DNA of 64,000 nucleotides. Origin: Xanthobacter sp. NM-59. GTDB taxonomy: Bacteria > Pseudomonadota > Alphaproteobacteria > Rhizobiales > Xanthobacteraceae. Location: contig NZ_JACBFQ010000001.1 of assembly GCF_021401125.1 (NCBI RefSeq), positions 1,054,001-1,118,000 of the forward strand, read 5' to 3'. The position numbers were made by a program, and so were the translations under genes. The notes beneath the pieces are model-generated. The model had not been told where the DNA came from. It ran no database searches and was given only the letters and a program-made list of their open reading frames with translations. Of this stretch, positions 38,660 through 46,399 are shown piece after piece (position 1 is the first letter of the stretch; each line of letters begins with the position of its first letter).

Positions 38660-39013
38660 ATGTCGGGTTTTCCAAAGCGTCTTTCCCTGATCGCGCTTGC
38701 ACTGTTCTCCTCGTTGCTCCCAGCAAGCGTGTCGGCGCAGATCGTCGTCCCGGACGTGGAAAGATGGACCGACAAAGAGTGCAGGTGGCTGCATCGGCAG
38801 GCTCTGGACGCGTGCAAGAACCTCACCGACTGCACCGACACCAGCGATATGTCCATGTCGACGCAGCGGGGATTGAGCGCGCTGGATAACATCTTCACGG
38901 TTCGCAATCGCCAGGATTTTGATGGACTCTGCCTTAAAGTTTGCGAGACCAAGAAAATCCCCACTTACTCTGCCTTCAATAAGGGGTTTTGCGCCACCGT
39001 GAAGTCCCGGTAG
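38660..39013 (+). CDS. small secreted cysteine-containing protein
   Basis: Unrecognised. The 117-residue product has a clear signal peptide (KRLSLIALALFSSLLPASVSA, cut after about residue 26) and six cysteines in the mature part (CRW, ACKN, DCTD, LCLK, VCET, FCAT), suggesting a disulfide-bonded periplasmic domain. It follows the WYL gene by 51 bp on the same strand, and another secreted protein gene lies 225 bp downstream. Confidence 0.65.
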   Translation: MSGFPKRLSLIALALFSSLLPASVSAQIVVPDVERWTDKECRWLHRQALDACKNLTDCTDTSDMSMSTQRGLSALDNIFTVRNRQDFDGLCLKVCETKKIPTYSAFNKGFCATVKSR

Positions 39014-39238
39014 TGCATGGCATCGCCGCGACCGGCGACCGCCCCCCGGAACTTCATCTTCTGCGTTGTGTGAGGAGCATCCCGCTCGCGTCGTCACCGC
39101 GTCGGGCAGTGACGAAGACAGAAAGTCTTCTGCTGAAGCCGTTGCTCCTCACGCTGAGCAAGCATCGTAAATGCAGAGATGCCCTTTTGCTCTTTGCAGG
39201 GGCACCGACACGTTCCGCAACATCACAGAGGTCCCAGA

Positions 39239-39682
39239 ATGGCAGCGCATCCGACGATCGCACGACCCATGGCCTTCGCTCTTCCGGCCCTGGCTGTGCT
39301 GGCCATCGGCTTCATCAGCCCGGCTTTTGCGCAGAAGGGGCCGTTGGCGCAGATCCGGCCCGGTCTTTATTCCTTTGGTGAATATGGGGGCTGCGGCGAT
39401 CCCGACGGGATGGATCACCTCTACATCGACAAGACGGAACTGCACCAATACGAAAATCACTGCAGGATCCGGTCGGTGCAGCCCCTTTCCGCCTCCTATA
39501 TCCTGAAGATGGAGTGCGAGAGCGAAGGCGAGTTCTCACCGCGCATCTATGAGCTCACGCCGCAGCCTCCCGATATGTTGATCGTGAGGACGCGGGATAA
39601 CGACACGGCAGCATCCGGGGCCGGTGATCCCACGACCTATCATTTCTGCCCGGCGGGCAGCCCCGGGACGGCGGCGAAGTGA
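39239..39682 (+). CDS. small secreted protein, paralogue of 44310-44690
   Basis: The 147-residue product starts at ATG 39239 with AGAGG upstream and has a signal peptide (AFALPALAVLAIGFISPAFA). The mature part has four cysteines, GCGDPDGMD, NHCRIRS, KMECESEGE and FCPAG. The first and middle motifs resemble those of the minus-strand gene at 44310-44690 (GCGDAQ, ACRTK, TCDIG, FACPA), so the two look like diverged members of one family. Function unknown; probably periplasmic. Confidence 0.65.
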   Translation: MAAHPTIARPMAFALPALAVLAIGFISPAFAQKGPLAQIRPGLYSFGEYGGCGDPDGMDHLYIDKTELHQYENHCRIRSVQPLSASYILKMECESEGEFSPRIYELTPQPPDMLIVRTRDNDTAASGAGDPTTYHFCPAGSPGTAAK

Positions 39683-39815
39683 AGCGTCGCGGGTTCCCCG
39701 TCATGCTGCCCCCTCTGCTGTGGCCACCCGCGTCGACATCAAGAAATAGCCCCGCGCCTCACGGTGCCCTGTGCGCCGCATTCCACCCTTACTCGCGACC
39801 GCGCGGGAGCCCTTC

Positions 39816-40271
39816 ATGATGACCTCGAAGCAACAGACTGGCATCGGCTCTGCCCCTTCCCACTCCGCCGATGCGGTTCCCTGCGTTGGCATCTTCTGGT
39901 TCGTGATGCAGGCGGGCCGCCCCGAGCTTTTCACCTGCCGCACACCGTGGCCGGAGGCGGAGGACTATGGCGACTTCAAAACCGAGGCGATGGCCCATTA
40001 CGATTTCTGGCCGAGGCTGCGGAAGAAGCTGAAGCTCATGGGCGAATATGAAGACTGGCCGCGCGGGCGCGTCGTCTATCATGTGCGCGATGAAGTCTTC
40101 ACCGCCTATATCGACCGACAGCTGGCCGGCGACGGCTTCCGCGCAGCGATCCTCCAAGCTTTCCGCCTGCCACCCAAGCGGACCCGTTTCGCCTTCGATG
40201 CCCATTACAGCGGCGCGAAATTCAAGGTCTCGGGCCAGCCCGCCAGCTCCGGCGCATCGCCCACCTGCTAA
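39816..40271 (+). CDS. conserved unknown protein with DWPRGRV motif (copy 1)
   Basis: Unrecognised cytosolic protein of 151 residues from ATG 39816 (GGGAGC upstream). It shares an ordered set of motifs with the next gene: VGIFWFVMQ, TPWPEAEDYGD, DWPRGRVVYH, FTAYIDRQL, ILQAFRLP and TRF-FDAHY. The two are tandem, diverged paralogues. The pattern of aromatic and charged residues suggests a small alpha/beta domain. No function can be given. Confidence 0.65.
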   Translation: MMTSKQQTGIGSAPSHSADAVPCVGIFWFVMQAGRPELFTCRTPWPEAEDYGDFKTEAMAHYDFWPRLRKKLKLMGEYEDWPRGRVVYHVRDEVFTAYIDRQLAGDGFRAAILQAFRLPPKRTRFAFDAHYSGAKFKVSGQPASSGASPTC

Positions 40272-40296
40272 CGCTCTTTCAGAGAAAGGCCGTCAA

Positions 40297-40800
40297 ATGA
40301 CCTTCACGCGACGCCCGATGACGCCCGACGAAGAAAAGGCCGCGCATGACTTCATTGCCAAGTTCCAGGAAAAGGCGCTCCGCCGGGCCGCCCTTCGCAA
40401 AGCGGGCGTACCGCAAGTAGCCATCTTTTGGGTCACCAAGGTCGTCGGAAAATTTGAATTCCTGTCTCAATCGACGCCTTGGCCCGAAGCTGAGCAGGCC
40501 GGTGAGAATTGGGTGGAAAAATTTGCCCACCACAAGGAGTGGGATAGCCGTAAGGCAATGTATAAACTGGAAGGTGGCTGGACCGACTGGCCTCGGGGGC
40601 GAGTGAACTATAACCAGCCATCCGGCCTCTTCACAGTCTTCGCCGACCCACAGCTTGTGACGCCATATTACCAGAGCCAGATTCTGCGGAAATTCTCGCT
40701 TCCGGCTGGAGCGACGCGTTTTCAGCGAGACCCGCACTACGTCGCTAAGTTGCAGATTCCACTAACTTTGGACCCAGCCAGGGAAGACCCAACCGTCTGA
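40297..40800 (+). CDS. conserved unknown protein with DWPRGRV motif (copy 2)
   Basis: Second member of the tandem pair, 167 residues from ATG 40297, 25 bp after the first stop. Matching motifs are VAIFWVTKV, STPWPEAEQAGE, DWPRGRVNYN, FTVFADPQL, ILRKFSLP and TRF-RDPHY. It has an extra N-terminal helical segment (DEEKAAHDFIAKFQEKALRR). The conservation of the same motifs in both copies argues for real function, which is not known. Confidence 0.68.
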   Translation: MTFTRRPMTPDEEKAAHDFIAKFQEKALRRAALRKAGVPQVAIFWVTKVVGKFEFLSQSTPWPEAEQAGENWVEKFAHHKEWDSRKAMYKLEGGWTDWPRGRVNYNQPSGLFTVFADPQLVTPYYQSQILRKFSLPAGATRFQRDPHYVAKLQIPLTLDPAREDPTV

Positions 40801-41047
40801 CTGCTCCCCACGCGAGCGGACCCACTTCGGCTTCGGTGCCCATTCTGGTGACGCGAGGTTCAAGGCATCGGAGCGGCCCGCCCGCTCCAGTTCATCTTGA
40901 GCTTCCGGCCGATTTTGGCCTCCGTAACACATTGGAAAGAGACAAGCGTTCTCAGGGACTTCTGTAAAGAGAGGTCCGTGCGCATGCTCCACGAGCTCCA
41001 GCTCAGGCCCGCAGACATGCCGTCAAAAAACCACGAGATCGACGAGG

Positions 41048-41575
41048 ATGGCGAACGACATGACCCTTTCCTGGCCCGTGCGCATCATCGACTTCGAGGC
41101 GAGTTCCCTGGAGGAGGGTAGCTATCCCATCGAGGTGGGCCTCGCGGTGTGGCCTCGGAAGGACGCTCCCATCACGGTCTGGTCCACCCTGATCCGGCCC
41201 ACCGACGATTGGCGCAGCTTCGGCCATTGGAGCTTGGCGTCACGACGGGTGCACGGTATCGCCATGAGCGAGCTTTCGGCCGGCATGGCCCCGCAGGATG
41301 TCGCGGCTCTGCTCAATGAAAAGCTGGGTAGTGGCCTCGTCTGGTGCGACGGCGGCCCCTATGATGCCTATTGGTTGCGCACCCTGTTCAGCGTCAGCAG
41401 CCTGAAGCCGAGCTTTGCCCTCGGCAATTGGTCGGCCCTTCTGCTCAGCCTGCCCGACGCGCACCGTGAGAGCGCCATGGCCGCGCTGGAAGCCGCGCCG
41501 CCCCGGCACCGGGCCGGGGCGGATGCCGAGCAGCTCATGCGCGCGCTCGCGGCGACACAGGAAGGCCAGGGCTGA
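41048..41575 (+). CDS. DEDDh-type 3'-5' exonuclease domain protein
   Basis: The 175-residue protein looks like a DnaQ-fold exonuclease: motif I IIDFEASSLEEGSYPIEVG with Asp15 and Glu17, a middle motif VWCDGGPYDAYWL with an Asp, and a C-terminal HRAGADAE supplying His and Asp of motif III. Substrate could be RNA or DNA ends. The start at 41048 has GAGG directly before it; Met5 is an alternative. It converges with the next gene, stops being 1 bp apart. Confidence 0.75.
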   Translation: MANDMTLSWPVRIIDFEASSLEEGSYPIEVGLAVWPRKDAPITVWSTLIRPTDDWRSFGHWSLASRRVHGIAMSELSAGMAPQDVAALLNEKLGSGLVWCDGGPYDAYWLRTLFSVSSLKPSFALGNWSALLLSLPDAHRESAMAALEAAPPRHRAGADAEQLMRALAATQEGQG

Positions 41576-41576
41576 G

Positions 41577-42476
41577 CTACAGCTTCAACTGCAGACCAGC
41601 GGCATCCCCCCGCGCGAGGCAGCGATTTGACCCAAGGTGCCGGCCTATACGTTCCAGCAAGGGGTCCAGCATCTCTTTCTTTTGTTTCGCGGTATAGCCA
41701 AAGACCACAAGGTGCACATCCACGGGCCGAGTGAGGTGCAGCGCCTCTCCATCAGCCACACGTTGGATAAGAGGCGAGAGCCGCCGCGTGCCCCCGCTCA
41801 TCGTCGAGATGCGGGCGAGGTTATTGGCAACGACCTGATAGCTTTTGACGACAACGCCGCGCTGATCATTCAAAAATGTCTCGTATCCGCGGATTTGCGC
41901 GATCACGCCGCTGCTTTCATCATCCGACAAATCGGAATTGCCAAAGCGCTTGGCCTCCCAGAATGCCAACTCGATGCCGGAGCCGCCATCCTCAAACGTC
42001 GCAAAATCAATGCGCGGCACCCGACTGCTATCAATCTTCTCCCGGAAAGCGATCTCAACATCGATCAGGTTCGGATTGGCTTCAGCAATCTGCTGCACGC
42101 CCTGTTTCTCCTTGCCCGCATAGCGCTTGGCTGCTCTCTTCAATTTCTCCAGCGATACGCCGGGAACATATTTCCGAGTAAGGAGGACATCCGGATCGAA
42201 CTGGAACGCACCTGTGGCCCCGTCAAGGCTGATCTGCGCCTTCAAATCCGGATTGAGTATGTATTTAGGATGCGTACTTACGGAAATACGTCCATTTTTT
42301 CCAATTTTTACTTTAAATATAGACTGTCCATTCCAGTAAACATTCAGATATTGGTTCCGGACGCCGATGACAAGGCTCGGGTCGCGGAGCACATCCTGCC
42401 ACCAGCCGGGCTGGGCCGCCAGTTCCGCGAGGGCTTCCATGCCCTGATCTGTGATCCCGTGCCAAAACTCAGCCAT
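41577..42476 (-). CDS. PD-(D/E)XK-like putative nuclease, paired with the MBL nuclease
   Basis: No named family recognised. The 299-residue protein has the skeleton of a PD-(D/E)XK active site: Glu141 (DVEIAFRE), Asp157 (PRIDFATFED) and Glu174-Ala-Lys176 (ELAFWEAKRF) at the end of the next strand. It begins immediately after the stop of the metallo-beta-lactamase gene with no gap, so the two are one operon and probably act together. The AT content is higher in its first third than in neighbours. Confidence 0.65.
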   Translation of the reverse strand: MAEFWHGITDQGMEALAELAAQPGWWQDVLRDPSLVIGVRNQYLNVYWNGQSIFKVKIGKNGRISVSTHPKYILNPDLKAQISLDGATGAFQFDPDVLLTRKYVPGVSLEKLKRAAKRYAGKEKQGVQQIAEANPNLIDVEIAFREKIDSSRVPRIDFATFEDGGSGIELAFWEAKRFGNSDLSDDESSGVIAQIRGYETFLNDQRGVVVKSYQVVANNLARISTMSGGTRRLSPLIQRVADGEALHLTRPVDVHLVVFGYTAKQKKEMLDPLLERIGRHLGSNRCLARGDAAGLQLKL

Positions 42477-43721
42477 TCACACCTCCCACCATTCGCCATC
42501 GCGCCGCACGACGACATTGTCGAACAAGGACGGGAACCGGTCCGCCTCGAAGGTGTGGATCGGCACCAGGGTCTGCGGCGCGATGGCGCCGGCAAGCCGT
42601 TTCAGATCGGGGATGGCCGCATGGCCCGAGGTGTGGATGACCTCGAAGCCGATGCCCTGCGCCTTCAGTGCCGCAAGGAGCGCGGCCGTCTTCTCATCCT
42701 TCAGATAGCCCGCCCATTGCGACCAGACGGCGTGGGCGCTCACCAGGCACTGAGCCTTCACGAGGTCATCGAGCAGGCTTCCCCGAAACAGCACGACATA
42801 GCGCTCCGGGTGCGCGGCGAGGTCCTCCGGGAACACCCGGTCGGCCTTATGGCGCTCGATCAGGTCAAAGCGCTCGGCCTTCTTCACCTTCACCCGCTGG
42901 TGCCAGGGCGTGAACAGCGCCACCTCAGGCCAGGAGGTTTGCGGGATGGTGTCCTTCCCGGTGGCGTGCAGCATCTCAGCCGCATAGAGGTCCACCATCA
43001 GGGTGCGCCCGTTGCGCTTGGCGGCGCGGAAGATCGTCACCACCCGGTCGATGTTCTGCGCCGAGGCCGCCGCCAGCACCATGCCGGGCGTACGGCCGAT
43101 GACCTGGGTCAGCTCCGTCTCGATCTCGGCCTCGGTGGGAAAGCGCGCCCCTTCATCGAGCCGGCCGAGGCTGGAGCCCTCCATGAGCATTACGTGGATG
43201 TCCTTGGGCGGGCAATTCACCAGCCGGTCGAACAGGGCGCCCTTGCGGCCGTGGCTGCGGATGTCCCCGGAATAGAACAGCCGCCGCCCGCCGGCTTCCA
43301 CCGTGAGTGCATAAGCGTCGAAGGCGGAATGGTCCACCAGATGGGGCGTGACGGTGAAGGGACCGAGCGCGAGCGGCCGGCCATCCTCAAGATGGGCCGC
43401 CGCCTGCAGCGCCGGCACGTCCTTGATGAAGAAGGACGAAGCGGCGAGGATGCGCTCGGTTCCCGCCCCCATATAGACCGGAGGGGCCCCGGTCGCGTGG
43501 CCGAGTAGCCCCCAATGGTCGCGGTGGCCGTGGGAGAGCACGACCCCAAGCAGGGAGGGATCAGGCGCGGCGAGACCCGCCACCTCCGGCAGCACGACAG
43601 GAACATCGGGTTCGGCATCGAGCGGAAGGCCGCAATCGAGCAGCAGGCGCTGCCCCTCGGCCTCCAGCTCCACCGCCGTCCCGCCGATCTCCTTCGTCCC
43701 GCGATGAATGCGTACACGCAT
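42477..43721 (-). CDS. MBL-fold metallo-hydrolase, RNase J-like
   Basis: The 414-residue protein carries the metallo-beta-lactamase signature SHGHRDH (His64, His66, Asp68, His69), HLVDHSAFD, GDIRSHGRKG and a late HTSGHA, the set seen in beta-CASP nucleases such as RNase J. Processing of RNA ends is the natural guess, but it is shorter than housekeeping RNase J (about 550 residues) and lies in the island, so a separate role is likely. It starts at ATG 43719-43721 and is followed at once by the PD-(D/E)XK-like gene. Confidence 0.85.
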   Translation of the reverse strand: MRVRIHRGTKEIGGTAVELEAEGQRLLLDCGLPLDAEPDVPVVLPEVAGLAAPDPSLLGVVLSHGHRDHWGLLGHATGAPPVYMGAGTERILAASSFFIKDVPALQAAAHLEDGRPLALGPFTVTPHLVDHSAFDAYALTVEAGGRRLFYSGDIRSHGRKGALFDRLVNCPPKDIHVMLMEGSSLGRLDEGARFPTEAEIETELTQVIGRTPGMVLAAASAQNIDRVVTIFRAAKRNGRTLMVDLYAAEMLHATGKDTIPQTSWPEVALFTPWHQRVKVKKAERFDLIERHKADRVFPEDLAAHPERYVVLFRGSLLDDLVKAQCLVSAHAVWSQWAGYLKDEKTAALLAALKAQGIGFEVIHTSGHAAIPDLKRLAGAIAPQTLVPIHTFEADRFPSLFDNVVVRRDGEWWEV

Positions 43722-44060
43722 GAGCGGGCCTCAGAGCTGGGCAGCGGCAACCGCCACCGCGTCCGTCCGCCCACCCCGCCATCGTCCTGTCGCGCGCATG
43801 TTCCGCCCCCCTGTTATCGCGTGGGTCGGAACGGTTACCACACACCTACGTCAATCTTGGGCGTAGCAGGATGATTTCCGGCGCCTGCGCACGCAAAAAG
43901 TGTGATTGGGCAGCTGGCCGCGAGCAAGGCGCCCGGCGCCCCTGTTGGCGCAGTCGCAGTGGTATTTGAGAACAGCGCTCGTGCATGCAATTCGACAGTG
44001 AATGCTGCGAAATAATCCGAGTCATTTTTGGCTCTCACCTGTTGAGAGAGCCTGGCCCCT
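43722..44060. other. intergenic region without a supported gene
   Basis: Upstream region of the MBL operon. No convincing frame, hairpin or operator was seen; it should contain the promoter of the MBL gene. Confidence 0.5.
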
Positions 44061-44171
44061 TCAACGGTGACGATCTCCGGCCATCAGCGCCTCTCCCATG
44101 GCTGCACCTGCCAGGAACAAGCCGAGGACAAGAGCACCAGCAAGCATCAAGACAACAGCGATCATGCTCAT
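44061..44171 (-). CDS. 36-residue membrane peptide
   Basis: A very short frame starting at ATG 44169-44171 with GAGGAA 8 bp upstream encodes MSMIAVVLMLAGALVLGLF and then LAGAAMGEALMAGDRHR, one membrane helix with a short basic tail. The good ribosome-binding site and clean helix support it; the size makes it uncertain. It is 138 bp downstream of the secreted-protein gene on the same strand. It could be a small toxin-like or accessory peptide. Confidence 0.45.
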   Translation of the reverse strand: MSMIAVVLMLAGALVLGLFLAGAAMGEALMAGDRHR

Positions 44172-44309
44172 GAATGTTCCTCGTCGGACGGGAAGCGGAT
44201 GCGGGGATGATATCCCCGTGCCACGTCATTTTCGGTCGGTGCTTCCGGGTTTCGCAGGTAGAGCGAAAAGGCAGGGTTGCTCCCGCGAAAATGATGCCCG
44301 CCCACCGCC

Positions 44310-44690
44310 TCAGCGGGCCGGACACGCGAAAAGCGCGATCCGGCCGTTGATCGGCGCCGCCGGGGCAAAGATGTGCATTTCCAGTTCCAGGGTGGCGTCG
44401 GACGTGCGGACGAACGTGAGAAGCCCCTCGCTGCCTTTGGTCTCGCCAATGTCGCAGGTCATCACCCGCTCCTCGCCGCCATAGAAGGTCCGTGTCGTCT
44501 TCGTGCGGCAGGCGAGCTTGTTGAAGACGAACCCTTCGAAGTTCACGACGCCGCTATGCTGGGCGTCGCCGCACCCTGCCGGATTGTCGGCCCAGCGGCC
44601 GTAGGTCACGCCTTGCTGCGCGGTGGCCTCGCCCGCAAAGAGCACTACTAAAATACCAACAACTATCGCTGATCGCAGAATTCGCGCCAC
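44310..44690 (-). CDS. small secreted protein, paralogue of 39239-39682
   Basis: The likely start is GTG 44688-44690, with GGAGCGGAGG upstream, giving 126 residues with a signal peptide (RILRSAIVVGILVVLFAGEA, then TAQ). The mature domain has GCGDAQHSG, LACRTKTTRT, MTCDIGETKG and a C-terminal FACPA, paralleling the cysteine pattern of the gene at 39239. An ATG start further upstream would put the signal peptide inside the protein and is less likely. Confidence 0.65.
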   Translation of the reverse strand: MARILRSAIVVGILVVLFAGEATAQQGVTYGRWADNPAGCGDAQHSGVVNFEGFVFNKLACRTKTTRTFYGGEERVMTCDIGETKGSEGLLTFVRTSDATLELEMHIFAPAAPINGRIALFACPAR

Positions 44691-44850
44691 GCCCGCCTCC
44701 GCTCCTGCTGCACGCCCAAGCAGGTGCAGCCCAGCGGGAGCGTAATCGCCTGCTTCGTCAGAACCGGGCGCGCCAATTTTTGTCCGCCTGCGATGAGTCG
44801 GCGGAAAAGCCGCTTCTATATGGGCCAGTGCCACATCAACGGAGATCACG

Positions 44851-45042
44851 ATGGCACAGGCAGACGGGCATGGCGCCCTTTCCATTCTTGAGTTCTGCAA
44901 GTGGGCCGGCATCGGCCGCACCTTGGCCTACAAGGAAATCGAGTGCGGCAAGCTCCGCATCAAGAAGGTGGGCCGGCGCACCCTCATCACCATGGATGAG
45001 GCGCGCAATTGGCTGGATGCTTTGCCCAGCGGCGCCGGGTGA
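44851..45042 (+). CDS. excisionase/AlpA-like helix-turn-helix protein
   Basis: The 63-residue product is a small MerR/HTH_17-type DNA-binding domain: LSILEFCKWAGIGRTLAYKE, IECGKLRIKKVGRRTLITM, DEARNWLDALP. Such proteins act as recombination directionality factors or transcription switches of integrative elements. The upstream GGAGATCACG provides a ribosome-binding site. It could control excision by the P4-type integrase at 30646. Confidence 0.8.
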   Translation: MAQADGHGALSILEFCKWAGIGRTLAYKEIECGKLRIKKVGRRTLITMDEARNWLDALPSGAG

Positions 45043-45119
45043 GTGCGCCTTCCATGCCGCCAGCACGACACGGCCAGACAATTGACGCCCCAGCCTCCCA
45101 CACACGGAAAGACATCACC

Positions 45120-45425
45120 ATGCAGAACCAAGCCCTCCCCGCTGATTGGATCGGCGGACACGACCCCACGGGAGATTTCATCGAGATGTTGGAGATCTTC
45201 AACATCCCCTTCACAATGGATGACGACATGGAGGTGTTCAAAATAAAGGATCTGACGTTCTACCTCACCGGTGGCCGGATCGTTCGGCACGGCTATGGCC
45301 TGCTGCCCGAACGGGGCATCGACGCCTTGCTGGCGCTGCTGGGCCGCAGCCGGGACGAACTCCCACCTGAGCCCACATTCAATCCCGGACCATGGGGACC
45401 TTTCGGGCCACCCACGAACACCTGA
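45120..45425 (+). CDS. small unknown protein, paralogue of 45700-45969 (copy 1)
   Basis: Unrecognised 101-residue acidic protein from ATG 45120. The core LEIFNIPFTMDDDMEVFKIK, LTFYLTGGRIVRHG, ERGIDALLALLGR aligns with the gene at 45700 (LNALDICFERKTAYQLKI, WNFYPGRGTIVRDG, DRGLAALLARL). The shared pattern suggests one small fold present twice. It follows the AlpA-like gene by 77 bp and ends in front of a strong terminator. Confidence 0.6.
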   Translation: MQNQALPADWIGGHDPTGDFIEMLEIFNIPFTMDDDMEVFKIKDLTFYLTGGRIVRHGYGLLPERGIDALLALLGRSRDELPPEPTFNPGPWGPFGPPTNT

Positions 45426-45450
45426 GACCTTCGACAAATCGGACTCTGAC

Positions 45451-45491
45451 AGCCTCCGCTGCCGTTCAACCCGGCGCGGAGGCTTTTGTTT
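45451..45491 (+). terminator. rho-independent terminator after 45120-45425
   Basis: AGCCTCCGC (45451-45459) pairs with GCGGAGGCT (45476-45484) across a 16-nt loop and is followed by TTTGTTTT. It lies 26 bp after the stop codon. Confidence 0.8.
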
Positions 45492-45699
45492 TGCCCAGCA
45501 GCACGGCGCGAGGGCGCCCCCGGCAAACGAGACGCAGGTCAGCACTACTCACGCGCGGCGTCGCGCACCATATTCGCAATACCCCCCTGCGATGACGATC
45601 GCCCTGCCGTCCTCTCCCTCTCCCCTGACCATCTGCCCCAGATCACCCATGCCCCGGTGCGCTCTGCCACCACCTCGGCAGCAGGAGGAGAAAACCAAG

Positions 45700-45969
45700 A
45701 TGAGCAGAAGCATTTTCCCCAGCGACGCTCCGCTGCCCGATGACCCGCCCCGGATGGTTCATGCCATCCATCGCCTAAACGCCCTCGACATCTGTTTCGA
45801 GCGCAAGACCGCCTATCAGCTCAAAATCGACGAATGGAATTTCTATCCCGGCCGGGGCACCATCGTCCGCGACGGCCACCCCGCCGCTGAACCAGACCGT
45901 GGCCTCGCCGCCTTGCTGGCGCGCTTGGAGCACCAAGACCGAGGCCGACACGCCCCCAATCGCGCTTAG
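45700..45969 (+). CDS. small unknown protein, paralogue of 45120-45425 (copy 2)
   Basis: The 89-residue product starts at ATG 45700 with a strong CAGGAGGAG site. It shares the FY-GRGTIVRDG and RGLAALLARL motifs with its neighbour, from which it is separated by a terminator, so it has its own expression signals. No function is known. Confidence 0.6.
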   Translation: MSRSIFPSDAPLPDDPPRMVHAIHRLNALDICFERKTAYQLKIDEWNFYPGRGTIVRDGHPAAEPDRGLAALLARLEHQDRGRHAPNRA

Positions 45970-46278
45970 CCACGTGGACCATTCATAACGCATTGTTATT
46001 CCGTCTCTTTTGGCGCTCGATTTCTGTAAAGACGAAACGGAGGCTCCCTATTCATGAAGATCCAAAAAACGGAGCCGTTTACACCACCAGCGCCCGCCAG
46101 ACATGCACGACACGACAGTTCGCCGAGGAACCGCTTCATCGAGGCCGCCGCACCTGCCGTCCCTGGGCCTTCATGCCGTCACCGACACGCGGCAATCGCG
46201 GACGCACCGTGCAGCCGTGCCAGTTAAGAGCCCGCCGGGGAGGGCGCATATGTATGAATTCATCTGACACAGCAAAGA

Positions 46279-46307
46279 ACCCGCAGTGGAGTGCGTCCGC
46301 TGCGGGT
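46279..46307 (-). terminator. terminator of the HUH endonuclease gene
   Basis: On the minus strand ACCCGCAG (46300-46307) pairs with CTGCGGGT (46279-46286) and TTCTTTG follows; it lies about 95 bp beyond the stop at 46400. The remainder of 45970-46399 contains no supported gene, only an imperfect hairpin near 46040-46080. Confidence 0.65.
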
Positions 46308-46399
46308 CGATTCAGTCAACTCGGCTGTCACATCCACAGCTCTCCAGCGTGGGTACTTCACGGAACTGGGATCGAGCCGACCGGATATCCTGCCCTGAG

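Noticed and set aside
41637-43508. Long plus-strand frame of about 620 codons
   Set aside because: It covers the MBL and PD-(D/E)XK-like genes antisense; both of those have clear motifs, the plus frame has none.
46320-46399. Sequence resembling a tRNA 3' half (GGGATCGAGCCGACC)
   Set aside because: No matching 5' half or anticodon arm could be folded around it.
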